A program made the position numbers and the translations under genes. A DNA stretch of 35,324 bases from Capnocytophaga sp. (lineage in GTDB: Bacteria; Bacteroidota; Bacteroidia; Flavobacteriales; Flavobacteriaceae), in the NCBI GenBank assembly GCA_030530525.1, contig JAUMUT010000021.1:1-35324 (forward strand), given 5' to 3'. This document shows positions 16,102 to 23,762 of the stretch, piece by piece. Every line of letters begins with the position of its first letter. Position 1 is the stretch's first letter. The notes under the pieces were generated by a model. The model worked only from the letters and a program-made list of their open reading frames with translations, ran no database searches and had not been told where the DNA came from.

Positions 16102-16117
16102 TGTATATTTTATATAA

Positions 16118-17749
16118 TTATCGTTCAATTTGTTTAAGATTTTCCATTTTTTTCTTCTGTAAAAATCCGTAAATAGTTTCTAAATGCTCAATAACTTTTC
16201 CGTTAGAAAATTCATAAACTTTATTAACTAACCCATCAAGGAAATCGCGGTCGTGAGAAACTACAATGAGCGTTCCGTCAAAATCCAACAAAGCTTGTTT
16301 AAGAATGTCTTTGGTTTTCATATCCAAATGATTGGTAGGCTCATCTAAAATTAATAAATTAACAGGTTCTAACAAAAGTTTTATCATAGCAAGGCGAGTA
16401 CGTTCTCCTCCTGAAAGGACTTTAACTTTTTTTTCACTTTCTTCTTTGTTAAACATAAAAGCCCCTAGAATATCTCGGATTTTTGTACGAATATCTCCAA
16501 CTGCAATATCGTCAATAGTCTGAAAAACAGATAGTTCGCCATCAAGGAGAGAAGCCTGATTTTGAGCAAAATACCCTATTTGAATATTGTGTCCTAATTG
16601 TAAAGTTCCTTGATGTTCAATTTCTTTCATTATACATTTAACAAAAGTAGATTTTCCTTCTCCGTTTTTTCCTACAAAAGCGACTTTATCTCCACGTTTT
16701 ATAGTAAAATTTACATTAGAAAAAACGGTTTTGTCTCCGTAAGATTTACTGATATTTTCTGCAATAATAGGATAATTTCCTGAACGAGGAGAAGGCGGGA
16801 ATTTTAATTTCAAAGCGGAAGTATCTTCTTCATCTACTTCTATGATTTGTAATTTTTCCAACATTTTTACACGCGATTGTACTTGTAATGTTTTGGAATA
16901 AGTACCTTTGAAACGTTCAATGAATTCTTTCGTTTCATTAATCATTTTTTGTTGTTCTTCAAATTGCTTTTGTTGTTGTTGTCTTCGTTCTTTTCTAAGT
17001 TCCAGATAATGAGAGTATTTTGCTTTATAGTCATAAATACGCCCCATAGTAACTTCAATCGTACGATTGGTGATATTATCAACAAAAGCCCTATCGTGCG
17101 ATATAAGAACAACGGCTTTAGCATTATTTAACAGAAAATCTTCAAACCATTCAATAGAATTGATATCCAAGTGGTTGGTAGGTTCGTCTAATAAAAGGAC
17201 ATCAGGATTTTGCAAAAGAAGTTTGGCAAGCTCTATTCGCATACGCCAGCCACCGCTAAATTCTTCTACGTTTTTGGAAAAATCTTCCCGAGAAAATCCA
17301 AGCCCCAAGAGTGTTTTTTCTATTTTTTCATTAATATTAGTGTCTTCAATGCTATAAAATTTTTCACTTAGGGAAGAAACTTCTTCTATTAATTTCATAT
17401 ACTCATCAGACTCATAATCTGTGCGTTTGGTGAGTTCTTCATTGATAAAATTAATACGAGCTTCCATAGCATTTCGTTGAGCAAATGCCTTAGCAACTTG
17501 TTCAAAAACGCTACAATTGCCTTCCATTATTAAATGTTGAGGGAGGTAAGCTACCACAAAATCTTTGGGAATACTTACATTTCCTCGTGTTGGAGTGCGT
17601 TCTCCTGCTAATATTTTTAACAAAGTAGATTTGCCTGCTCCATTTTTTCCCATCAAGGCTATTCTATCTTGTGGATTGATGACAAACGAAACATCTGAAA
17701 AAAGGGTAGTACCACCAAATTCTACGGCAAGACTATTAACTGAAATCAT
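16118..17749 (-). CDS. ABC-F family ATPase (ribosome-associated)
   Basis: A 543-residue protein with two ABC ATPase domains and no membrane segments, the hallmark of ABC-F proteins, which bind the ribosomal E site and modulate translation. Domain 1 has Walker A GKNGAGKST (34-42), signature FSGGWRMR, Walker B VLLLDEPTNHLD and H-loop ISHDRAF. A charged interdomain linker follows (LRKERRQQQQKQFEEQQK onward). Domain 2 has GKNGEGKST, LSGGERTR, LLILDEPTNHLD and VSHDRDF. The length and sequence look closest to the YbiT/EttA-like housekeeping groups more than to antibiotic-resistance types, but I cannot separate subfamilies without a tree. It may lie downstream of rpsA, though a terminator separates them. 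Confidence 0.93.
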   Translation of the reverse strand: MISVNSLAVEFGGTTLFSDVSFVINPQDRIALMGKNGAGKSTLLKILAGERTPTRGNVSIPKDFVVAYLPQHLIMEGNCSVFEQVAKAFAQRNAMEARINFINEELTKRTDYESDEYMKLIEEVSSLSEKFYSIEDTNINEKIEKTLLGLGFSREDFSKNVEEFSGGWRMRIELAKLLLQNPDVLLLDEPTNHLDINSIEWFEDFLLNNAKAVVLISHDRAFVDNITNRTIEVTMGRIYDYKAKYSHYLELRKERRQQQQKQFEEQQKMINETKEFIERFKGTYSKTLQVQSRVKMLEKLQIIEVDEEDTSALKLKFPPSPRSGNYPIIAENISKSYGDKTVFSNVNFTIKRGDKVAFVGKNGEGKSTFVKCIMKEIEHQGTLQLGHNIQIGYFAQNQASLLDGELSVFQTIDDIAVGDIRTKIRDILGAFMFNKEESEKKVKVLSGGERTRLAMIKLLLEPVNLLILDEPTNHLDMKTKDILKQALLDFDGTLIVVSHDRDFLDGLVNKVYEFSNGKVIEHLETIYGFLQKKKMENLKQIER

Positions 17750-17782
17750 AAAAAAGTTGAAATAAAAAATTATAAATAAAGT

Positions 17783-17809
17783 AAAAAGGTGCTATCTTAC
17801 GATAACACC
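17783..17809 (-). terminator. rpsA terminator
   Basis: On the minus strand GGTGTTATC-GTAA-GATAGCACC forms a 9-bp stem with one G.U wobble, followed by TTTTTAC, 31 bp after the rpsA stop. Confidence 0.8.
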
Positions 17810-17839
17810 CTAAAACAAAATTATGAAAAAGTGAAACCA

Positions 17840-19600
17840 CTATTGTCCTTTTTCCATCTTATCTTTTAGCTCTTGAAGAACATCTAAATCACCAAGAGTA
17901 GATTTTTCAGAAGAAGTATTTGTGTTTTGAGCGGTTGCTTCTTTCACTATTTTAGCTTCTTCTTCTTTAAAAATAGCAGTGTGAGATGCTACCACTCGTT
18001 TAAATTCTTTATTGAATTCAATAATTTTAAAGTCAGCGGTATCTCCTTTTACTAATTTTTTTCCGTCTTCTTTTTCAAGATGGCGTGAAGGAATGAAAGC
18101 TACGATATCTTCGTTAAATTCAACGGTTGCACCTTTGTCTGTAAGTTTAGAAATAGTTCCGTTATGGATAGTACCTACGGCAAATTCTACTTCGTATTTA
18201 TCCCAAGGGTTTGGAGTAATTTGTTTGTGTCCGAGAGATAGTTTGCGTCCATTAACATCCAATTCAAGAACAACAACTTCCAATTTATCTCCAACATTAA
18301 CAAATTCTGATGGGTGTTTAATTTTCTTAGTCCAAGAAAGGTCAGAAATATAAATAAGTCCATCAATTCCTTCTTCTAATTCAACAAAAACACCAAAGTT
18401 AGTAAAGTTACGAACTGTACCTGTGTGGCGAGAACCAACAGGGTATTTTGCTGTAATATCAGTCCAAGGGTCAGTAGTTAATTGTTTGATACCCAATGAC
18501 ATTTTACGCTCGTCTCTGTCCAAAGTAAGGATAACCGCTTCTACTTCATCTCCTATATTAACGAAGTCTTGTGCTGAACGAAGGTGAGTACTCCAAGACA
18601 TTTCAGAAACGTGGATAAGACCTTCTACACCATCTGCTACTTCAATGAATGCACCATAATCAGCAATAACCACTACTTTTCCTTTTACTTTATCTCCTAC
18701 TTTCAATTCAGCAGGAAGAGCTTCCCAAGGATGTTTTTGTAATTGTTTAAGACCCAATTGGATACGAGATTTGTTATCATCAAAATCAAGGATAACCACG
18801 TTTAGTTTTTGGTCTAATTCAAGTACTTCTGTTGGGTGGTTGATGCGAGACCAAGAAAGGTCTGTAATATGGATAAGACCATCTACGCCACCAAGGTCAA
18901 TAAATACTCCGTATGAAGTAATGTTTTTAACCACACCTTCCAATACTTGTCCTTTTTCAAGTTGTCCGATGATTTCTTTTTTCTGTTCTTCAATATCCGC
19001 TTCAATAAGAGCTTTGTGAGAAACTACCACGTTTTTAAATTCGTGATTGATTTTCACTACTTTGAACTCCATTGTTTTATTTACAAATTGGTCGTAATCG
19101 CGAATTGGTTTTACATCAATTTGAGAACCAGGAAGGAATGCTTCAATGCCAAATACATCTACAATCATACCACCTTTTGTTCTACATTTTACGAAACCAT
19201 TAACGATTTCTCCGCTGTCGTGTGCAGCATTTACTCTATCCCAAGCCTTGATAGTACGTGCTTTTTTGTGAGAAAGTACAAGTTGTCCTGTTCTGTCTTC
19301 ACGAACATCTACTAATACTTCTACTTTGTCCCCTACTTTTAGGTTAGGATTGTAACGAAATTCGTTTAAAGAAATAACTCCTTCAGATTTTGCATTGATG
19401 TCAATAATTGCTTCTCTGTCAGTAAGGTGAGTTACTGTCCCGATAACGAGTTCGTCCGCTTTGGTATCTACAAAATTCTCTTCTACAAGTTTTTCAAACT
19501 CTCTTAGTTTGTCTTCTTGTACTTCGTCAATACCTTGTTCATACTTGTTCCAATTGAAATCATTCAATTGTTCTTGTTGTTCTTTTGTTAATTCAGCCAT
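17840..19600 (-). CDS. rpsA: 30S ribosomal protein S1
   Basis: RNA-binding protein of the small subunit that helps recruit mRNA, important in Bacteroidetes, where Shine-Dalgarno sites are rare. From the ATG at 19600 it has 586 residues with six S1 (OB-fold) repeats, beginning near VIGTVTHLTDREAIIDI, IVNGFVKCRTKGGMIVDV, LEGVVKNITSYGVFIDLGG, VKGKVVVIADYGAFIEVAD, HTGTVRNFTNFGVFVELEE and HNGTISKLTDKGATVEF. Repeats 3-5 are the best conserved, with GLIHxxxxSW motifs. An in-frame TTG at 19648 was rejected because the MAELTKEQQEQL start is more natural. It has a -33/-7 promoter and a leader of about 110 nt with inverted repeats. Confidence 0.97.
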   Translation of the reverse strand: MAELTKEQQEQLNDFNWNKYEQGIDEVQEDKLREFEKLVEENFVDTKADELVIGTVTHLTDREAIIDINAKSEGVISLNEFRYNPNLKVGDKVEVLVDVREDRTGQLVLSHKKARTIKAWDRVNAAHDSGEIVNGFVKCRTKGGMIVDVFGIEAFLPGSQIDVKPIRDYDQFVNKTMEFKVVKINHEFKNVVVSHKALIEADIEEQKKEIIGQLEKGQVLEGVVKNITSYGVFIDLGGVDGLIHITDLSWSRINHPTEVLELDQKLNVVILDFDDNKSRIQLGLKQLQKHPWEALPAELKVGDKVKGKVVVIADYGAFIEVADGVEGLIHVSEMSWSTHLRSAQDFVNIGDEVEAVILTLDRDERKMSLGIKQLTTDPWTDITAKYPVGSRHTGTVRNFTNFGVFVELEEGIDGLIYISDLSWTKKIKHPSEFVNVGDKLEVVVLELDVNGRKLSLGHKQITPNPWDKYEVEFAVGTIHNGTISKLTDKGATVEFNEDIVAFIPSRHLEKEDGKKLVKGDTADFKIIEFNKEFKRVVASHTAIFKEEEAKIVKEATAQNTNTSSEKSTLGDLDVLQELKDKMEKGQ

Positions 19601-19715
19601 TGCTGATAAAAAAATATTCTCGTACGTTTTTAAGAGATTAGAGCCCAACCCACGAGAGGTTATACTTTATTAATTAATAAAAATCTTTGTTCTCTTATTA
19701 TGCTCCAAAGATTTT
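19601..19715 (-). promoter_or_regulatory. rpsA 5' leader with inverted repeats
   Basis: Two dyads lie in the leader. The first pairs AAAATCTTTG with CAAAGATTTT (arms at 19706-19715 and 19680-19689), the second arm followed by a T, but part of its first arm may lie upstream of the transcription start. The second pairs TCTCGT with ACGAGA (arms at 19652-19657 and 19618-19623). Autogenous control of S1 is known in E. coli; its use here is inference. Confidence 0.35.
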
Positions 19716-19716
19716 G

Positions 19717-19749
19717 CAAAAATACAATTTTATTTTATTAATTTCCAAA
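19717..19749 (-). promoter_or_regulatory. rpsA promoter
   Basis: On the minus strand a -33 TTTG (19749-19746) and a -7 TATTTTTG (19724-19717) are separated by 21 bp, fitting the Bacteroidetes pattern. Confidence 0.6.
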
Positions 19750-19831
19750 TATTTATGAAAAAAATTACTCTAAATATTTGAAAATTAGTTTCTTTTATTT
19801 AATGTGTTGATTAATAGTGTTTTATAATAGA

Positions 19832-20890
19832 TTATTGCCAATTTAAATTTCTATTAATAGCAGAAACATCTAAGGCATTGGCGATGAGTTCTTCGTTTTC
19901 GGTACGTTTTCTATGAATATCAATAGCGGTATAAATAGCCTCACGGAAAGAACTTTCGTCTGCAATTCCTTTGCCTGCAATTCCGTAAGCCGTTCCGTGG
20001 TCTGGCGAAGTACGTATTTTGGAAAGCCCTGCCGTAAAATTCACTCCTTTCCCGAAAGACATCATTTTAAACGGAATAAGCCCTTGGTCGTGGTAAGGAG
20101 CTATAACTCCGTCAAAGTGTTTATAATCAGACACAAAGAAGCTATCCGCACTATATGTTCCGAAAACTAAAATACCTTCTTCATAAAGCGTTTCAATAGC
20201 AGGATGAATGATATTTTCTTCCTCATTCCCGATAACGCCTTGGTCGCCACAATGCGGATTAAGCCCTAAAACGGCTATTTTGGGTCGGCTTATGCCAAAA
20301 TCTATTCGGAGAGATTTATCCATTTGACGAACTTTTTTCTCTACCAACTCTTTTGTGATGTGCTTAGCTACTTCGCTAATAGGCAAATGATCTGTAAGCA
20401 AGCCCACCCGAAGCTCGTCCGAAACCATAAACATAAGGCTTTCGCCTTCCAGCTCTTGCGCAAGATAATCCGTGTGTCCTGGGAAATGAAAATCTTCTGA
20501 TTGGATATTTTTTTTGTTAATAGGCGCAGTAACCAACACATCTACCAGCCCCTCTTTCAAGGCATTGACCGCCATAGAAAGCGACTCGAAAGCACAACGA
20601 CCGCTCTCCGCCGTAGGCACTCCCAATTCCATAGGCGGAAGCTCACGCCAAATGTTCATTACATTGATTTTATGGTCAATGATAGAATTTAAATGTGTAA
20701 TGCCGTTATAGGCAAAGTCTATCCCGAATAATTTTTTTCCTAATGCAATTACTTTATTAGAAGCAAATAGGACAGGAGTACAAAAATCAAGCATACGCTC
20801 ATCGGCAAAAGTCTTCATTACTACCTCTAAACCAACGCCATTGAGGTCGCCGATAGAAACTCCTATACGAATATTTGTTTTTTCAGTCAT
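19832..20890 (-). CDS. pdxA: 4-hydroxythreonine-4-phosphate dehydrogenase
   Basis: NAD-dependent enzyme of the DXP-dependent pyridoxal 5'-phosphate pathway, oxidising 4-phosphohydroxy-L-threonine ahead of condensation by PdxJ. The 352-residue protein has the family motifs GVSIGDLNGVGLEV (10-23), VLVTAPINKKNI (118-129) and the metal-binding FPGHTDYLA with H139 and D141, followed by VLGLNPHCGDQG and GVIAPYHDQGLIPFK carrying the other histidine ligands. It starts at an ATG 47 nt after a -7 box and is divergent from ribE. It might read through into rpsA; no terminator is obvious in the 183 bp between the pdxA stop and the rpsA leader. Confidence 0.96.
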   Translation of the reverse strand: MTEKTNIRIGVSIGDLNGVGLEVVMKTFADERMLDFCTPVLFASNKVIALGKKLFGIDFAYNGITHLNSIIDHKINVMNIWRELPPMELGVPTAESGRCAFESLSMAVNALKEGLVDVLVTAPINKKNIQSEDFHFPGHTDYLAQELEGESLMFMVSDELRVGLLTDHLPISEVAKHITKELVEKKVRQMDKSLRIDFGISRPKIAVLGLNPHCGDQGVIGNEEENIIHPAIETLYEEGILVFGTYSADSFFVSDYKHFDGVIAPYHDQGLIPFKMMSFGKGVNFTAGLSKIRTSPDHGTAYGIAGKGIADESSFREAIYTAIDIHRKRTENEELIANALDVSAINRNLNWQ

Positions 20891-20937
20891 TTTTTAGTTA
20901 ATTTGCACCAGAATTTAGTGCGTGCATTTTGTCCGCG

Positions 20938-20945
20938 CAAAAATA
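20938..20945 (-). promoter_or_regulatory. -7 box for pdxA
   Basis: The minus-strand TATTTTTG fits TAnnTTTG. It lies 47 nt before the pdxA ATG and just upstream of the ribE start on the other strand. Confidence 0.5.
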
Positions 20946-20960
20946 CATAAAATAATTAAT

Positions 20961-21551
20961 ATGTTTACAGGAATTATAGAAAAAATTGGAAAAGTAGTAA
21001 AAATTACTCCCAATGGGAAAAATATTCATTTTTTTATAGAAAGTGAATTGGCTACGGAACTGAAAATAGACCAGAGTGTGGCGCATAATGGCGTTTGCCT
21101 TACAGTGGTAAGTGTGCAAAACCAAGTGTATGAGGTAGTTGCCATTGATGAAACTTTGCAAAAAACCAATCTCTCTATGTGGAGAGTAGGCGAGGAGGTC
21201 AATTTGGAACGCGCAATGAAGCTCGGTGACCGATTAGATGGGCATATTGTACAAGGGCATATTGACCAAACTGCTGTGTGCCAATCTGTTACAGAAGAAC
21301 AAGGAAGCCGAATTTTTACTTTTACTTATGATACCCAAAAAGGAAATATGACCATAGAAAAAGGGTCTATCACGGTTAATGGTGTGAGCCTTACGGTGGT
21401 TAATTCGCAAAAAGGAAAATTTAGCGTTGCCATTATCCCATATACTTTTGCCCATACCAATTTTCAGTATATAAAGGAAAATTCTATTGTAAATCTGGAA
21501 TTTGACGTAATCGGGAAGTATATAATAGCAAAAACAGAAGCGTATCAGTAA
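20961..21551 (+). CDS. ribE: Riboflavin synthase, alpha subunit
   Basis: Forms riboflavin from two molecules of 6,7-dimethyl-8-ribityllumazine. From the canonical MFTGIIE start at 20961 it has 196 residues; an ATG at 20922 would add 13 residues not found in the family. Two tandem lumazine-binding repeats are visible: SVAHNGVCLTVV with NLERAMKLGDRLDGHIVQGHID in the first, and KGSITVNGVSLTVV with YTFAHTNF in the second. It is divergent from pdxA, and no other riboflavin genes or FMN riboswitch are nearby. The downstream gap carries an unusual 21-bp tandem repeat. Confidence 0.96.
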   Translation: MFTGIIEKIGKVVKITPNGKNIHFFIESELATELKIDQSVAHNGVCLTVVSVQNQVYEVVAIDETLQKTNLSMWRVGEEVNLERAMKLGDRLDGHIVQGHIDQTAVCQSVTEEQGSRIFTFTYDTQKGNMTIEKGSITVNGVSLTVVNSQKGKFSVAIIPYTFAHTNFQYIKENSIVNLEFDVIGKYIIAKTEAYQ

Positions 21552-21594
21552 AATTCTTTTATAAAAAATAAGAATAAGATATAAAATAATGTAA

Positions 21595-21762
21595 TGGAGA
21601 ATATCCACCACTTTGTGGAAAACTTCCACGATGTTGTGGAGATGGTTTGATATATTGAGGAAAACTTCCACGATATTGTGGAGAATCTACACAGATTTAT
21701 GGAAAATATCCTTTATCTTGTGGGAAAAGCGCATTACCTTATGGAATATTTCCGTAAATTGT
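21595..21762. repeat. Tandem repeat, eight 21-bp units with a spaced dyad
   Basis: Units start at 21595, 21616, 21637, 21658, 21679, 21700, 21721 and 21742, nearly all beginning TGGA and ending TTG or TTA. Where best preserved, each junction is a dyad TCCAC-N6-GTGGA (21604-21619, 21625-21640, 21667-21682). The later units are decayed. In one frame the array reads as heptads like W(K/R)xSTxL; in another, from the ATG at 21594, it reads ENFHDVV-like heptads but meets a TGA at 21648. There are no spacers, so it is not a CRISPR. Confidence 0.88.
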
Positions 21763-21790
21763 ATTATAAAAAATATTAAAAAAAAATAAA

Positions 21791-22564
21791 ATGACCAATT
21801 TAATAGAACCCAACTGGAATGTATATAGAGGATATTTAGAGGAAATACCTGCTATCATTCGTTTGAATTTGGCTTTGGATAGAGTAGCACCGATAGCCAA
21901 TTTTTCTCATTGTGTAAAAATATCAGTGGCACTAAAAAATCCTGATGAACAAGGATTTTCAACCAATGAAGAGCGAGAAAAAATCTACCAAATAGAAGAT
22001 GATTTAGTTTCTTTTTTGGATAATGAAAAGAATATTTTTGTAGCCGTAATTACCTTTAAAGGAAGCGTAACGTGGTATTTTTATTCGCAAAATGCTTCGG
22101 AATTGGAAGAAAAAGCAAGGGAAAAATGCTCTAAAAATCAGGATTATCCTTGTCAAATAGAAATAAATGAAGATAAAAATTGGGAATTATTCCTAAAAGG
22201 GATTTATCCTAATTTGTATGAAATGCAAGCCATTTATAACCGAAGTGTAATTCACAATTGTGAGCAATATGGTGACCTTGTGGATAGAGAACGACCTATT
22301 GAACATTGGTTGTATTTTGATACCGAAACGGATATGCAAAAAGCGATAGAGAAAGCCAAAGCGATAGACTATGCCGTAGAATATAACGAAAAAATAGAAC
22401 CCGAAGAAGGGGAAGAAACGCAAGAAAATTTGGGGTATCGGCTTGTCCTTTCCAAAGCGAATACACCTTTGGATATTGATACAGATACTTGGGATTTGAT
22501 AGACATCGCCTTGGATACCAACGGAACATATGACGGCTGGGAAACCCCAATTGTAAAAGAATAA
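21791..22564 (+). CDS. DUF695 - RraB-like fusion protein
   Basis: A 257-residue cytoplasmic protein. The N-terminal ~140 residues resemble DUF695 (NWNVYRGYLEEIPAIIRLNLAL, then HCVKISVALKNP and FVAVITFKGSVTWYFYS). The C-terminal ~100 resemble RraB, the regulator of ribonuclease activity B (PF06877): IEHWLYFDTETDMQKAIEKA, GYRLVLSKANTP and the closing NGTYDGWETPIV. In E. coli RraB binds and inhibits RNase E. The two-domain arrangement recurs in Bacteroidetes. Whether it targets an RNase E/G-type enzyme here is inference. A lipoprotein gene follows after 10 bp, so the two are probably one operon, and the 21-bp repeat array ends 28 bp before its ATG. Confidence 0.8.
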   Translation: MTNLIEPNWNVYRGYLEEIPAIIRLNLALDRVAPIANFSHCVKISVALKNPDEQGFSTNEEREKIYQIEDDLVSFLDNEKNIFVAVITFKGSVTWYFYSQNASELEEKAREKCSKNQDYPCQIEINEDKNWELFLKGIYPNLYEMQAIYNRSVIHNCEQYGDLVDRERPIEHWLYFDTETDMQKAIEKAKAIDYAVEYNEKIEPEEGEETQENLGYRLVLSKANTPLDIDTDTWDLIDIALDTNGTYDGWETPIVKE

Positions 22565-22574
22565 AATTATAAAA

Positions 22575-23705
22575 ATGAAAAAAAATATTTTTCTTTCCGT
22601 AATTTCCCTTTGTTTTTTCCTTTCGTGCCAAGAAAGAAATAAAGAGAAAGAACAAGCCGAGCGCGAGGCAAAAACGATATATATAAAAGAATATATCTTC
22701 CCAGAATTGACGGAAAAATCAGTAAATTCTATAAAAGATTGGTATGATTTTAAAACCATTTACCAAATATTACTCAGTATTTCGCCTCAAAAACAGTCGG
22801 TAAATATATTAGAGAATATTAATCCCGATTCGTTGTATATTTATAAACGATTGTACCCCAACACAATTAATAAAGAAATATTCAATGGGCGAGTAGAGCG
22901 CGATTGGCGTGTGGCAGATTCTCCTTCGGATACGATTTATAGATTTGTTAAAGCCAAAAAAGATGAATTTGCCTTTGTAGGCTGGCGAGAATTGTTGTTA
23001 AAAGAATTACCTTATACTTTTTCTATACAATTGTTGCATTCTTCTGCTATTAAAAATGTAAAAATAGAGATTTTACGAGAGAGAGATGATAAAATTGTTC
23101 GGGAGCAATTTATTCGGTTGGATTCCATAGAATTAAACATTCCGCAAAATTATACCAAATTTACTCCCTTACGAGATAATTGGCTACAAGTGGATATGCA
23201 AATTGTTTCGCCTTTGAACGGAAGTTATGTGTTTTCTGTCAATTATAGTGATAAAGAAGCAGAGAATGATTATGTGTCTTTTGGGCGTTCTATGTTGTTA
23301 CTTCCTATGAAATATAGAGAAGAAATAGACAAGTCTTCGGAGAAATTGGTGTATAACCAAAAAAATGTAAAAAGTTCTTACACGGGAGTTTATTTTTGGC
23401 TTTTCCAATTGGAAGATGAATTGAAGCAACTTTGGGCAAAAGGATATTTCCCAGAAAACCTCAACCGAAATGAAATAAAAGCACGGCTAAAACTATTGGA
23501 AACTTATGTGCGAGAGCTTTCCAGTAATGTAAAAGAAGACCCCAATTTGAGTAAAGAAGCCATACAAGAAGGTATTTTACACATTAGAGAATCTTTCGCT
23601 TCGCTAATAAATTATATTAATTTTATTAATGAAGAAAATTTAAACGATAAGTTGGAAAATATTTTGAATAAAGATAGCCTTGATGTTTTGAATGTACAAC
23701 CATAA
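22575..23705 (+). CDS. Predicted lipoprotein of unknown function
   Basis: A 376-residue protein with signal peptide MKKNIFLSVISLCFFLSC and lipobox FLSC, giving lipidated Cys18 followed by QERNKEKEQ. I do not recognise a domain. The middle (about 85-215) looks rich in beta strands, for example YTFSIQLLHSSAIKNVKIEIL and SYVFSVNYSD. The C-terminal ~130 residues are helical and charged (QLEDELKQLWAKGYF, LKLLETYVRELSSN). Its 10-bp spacing from the DUF695-RraB gene suggests co-expression, though one product is cytoplasmic and the other membrane-anchored. It ends at a perfect palindromic terminator. Confidence 0.75.
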   Translation: MKKNIFLSVISLCFFLSCQERNKEKEQAEREAKTIYIKEYIFPELTEKSVNSIKDWYDFKTIYQILLSISPQKQSVNILENINPDSLYIYKRLYPNTINKEIFNGRVERDWRVADSPSDTIYRFVKAKKDEFAFVGWRELLLKELPYTFSIQLLHSSAIKNVKIEILRERDDKIVREQFIRLDSIELNIPQNYTKFTPLRDNWLQVDMQIVSPLNGSYVFSVNYSDKEAENDYVSFGRSMLLLPMKYREEIDKSSEKLVYNQKNVKSSYTGVYFWLFQLEDELKQLWAKGYFPENLNRNEIKARLKLLETYVRELSSNVKEDPNLSKEAIQEGILHIRESFASLINYINFINEENLNDKLENILNKDSLDVLNVQP

Positions 23706-23708
23706 ATA

Positions 23709-23740
23709 AAAAAAGAGTAATTATATAATTACTCTTTTTT
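23709..23740. terminator. Bidirectional palindromic terminator
   Basis: AAAGAGTAATTA and TAATTACTCTTT form a perfect palindrome flanked by A and T runs, between the lipoprotein gene and the convergent yidC. Confidence 0.85.
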
Positions 23741-23762
23741 CGTTAATATATGCCCAACTTAT

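Noticed and set aside
19601-19648. 16-residue extension of rpsA from a TTG
   Set aside because: It would use up part of the untranslated leader and is not a family feature; the ATG at 19600 fits S1.
20922-20960. Upstream ATG for ribE
   Set aside because: Riboflavin synthase begins MFTGIIE almost without exception; the extra 13 residues overlap promoter sequence.
21594-21650. 18-codon ORF in the 21-bp array
   Set aside because: It is only as long as the repeat allows, ends at a TGA, and has no independent support as a gene.
21234-21671. 145-codon minus-strand frame over ribE and the repeat array
   Set aside because: It is a shadow frame opposite the real ribE coding sequence; its heptad-like start comes from the dyad symmetry of the array.
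21595-21762. CRISPR array
   Set aside because: The units are contiguous 21-bp repeats with no unique spacers and no cas genes nearby.
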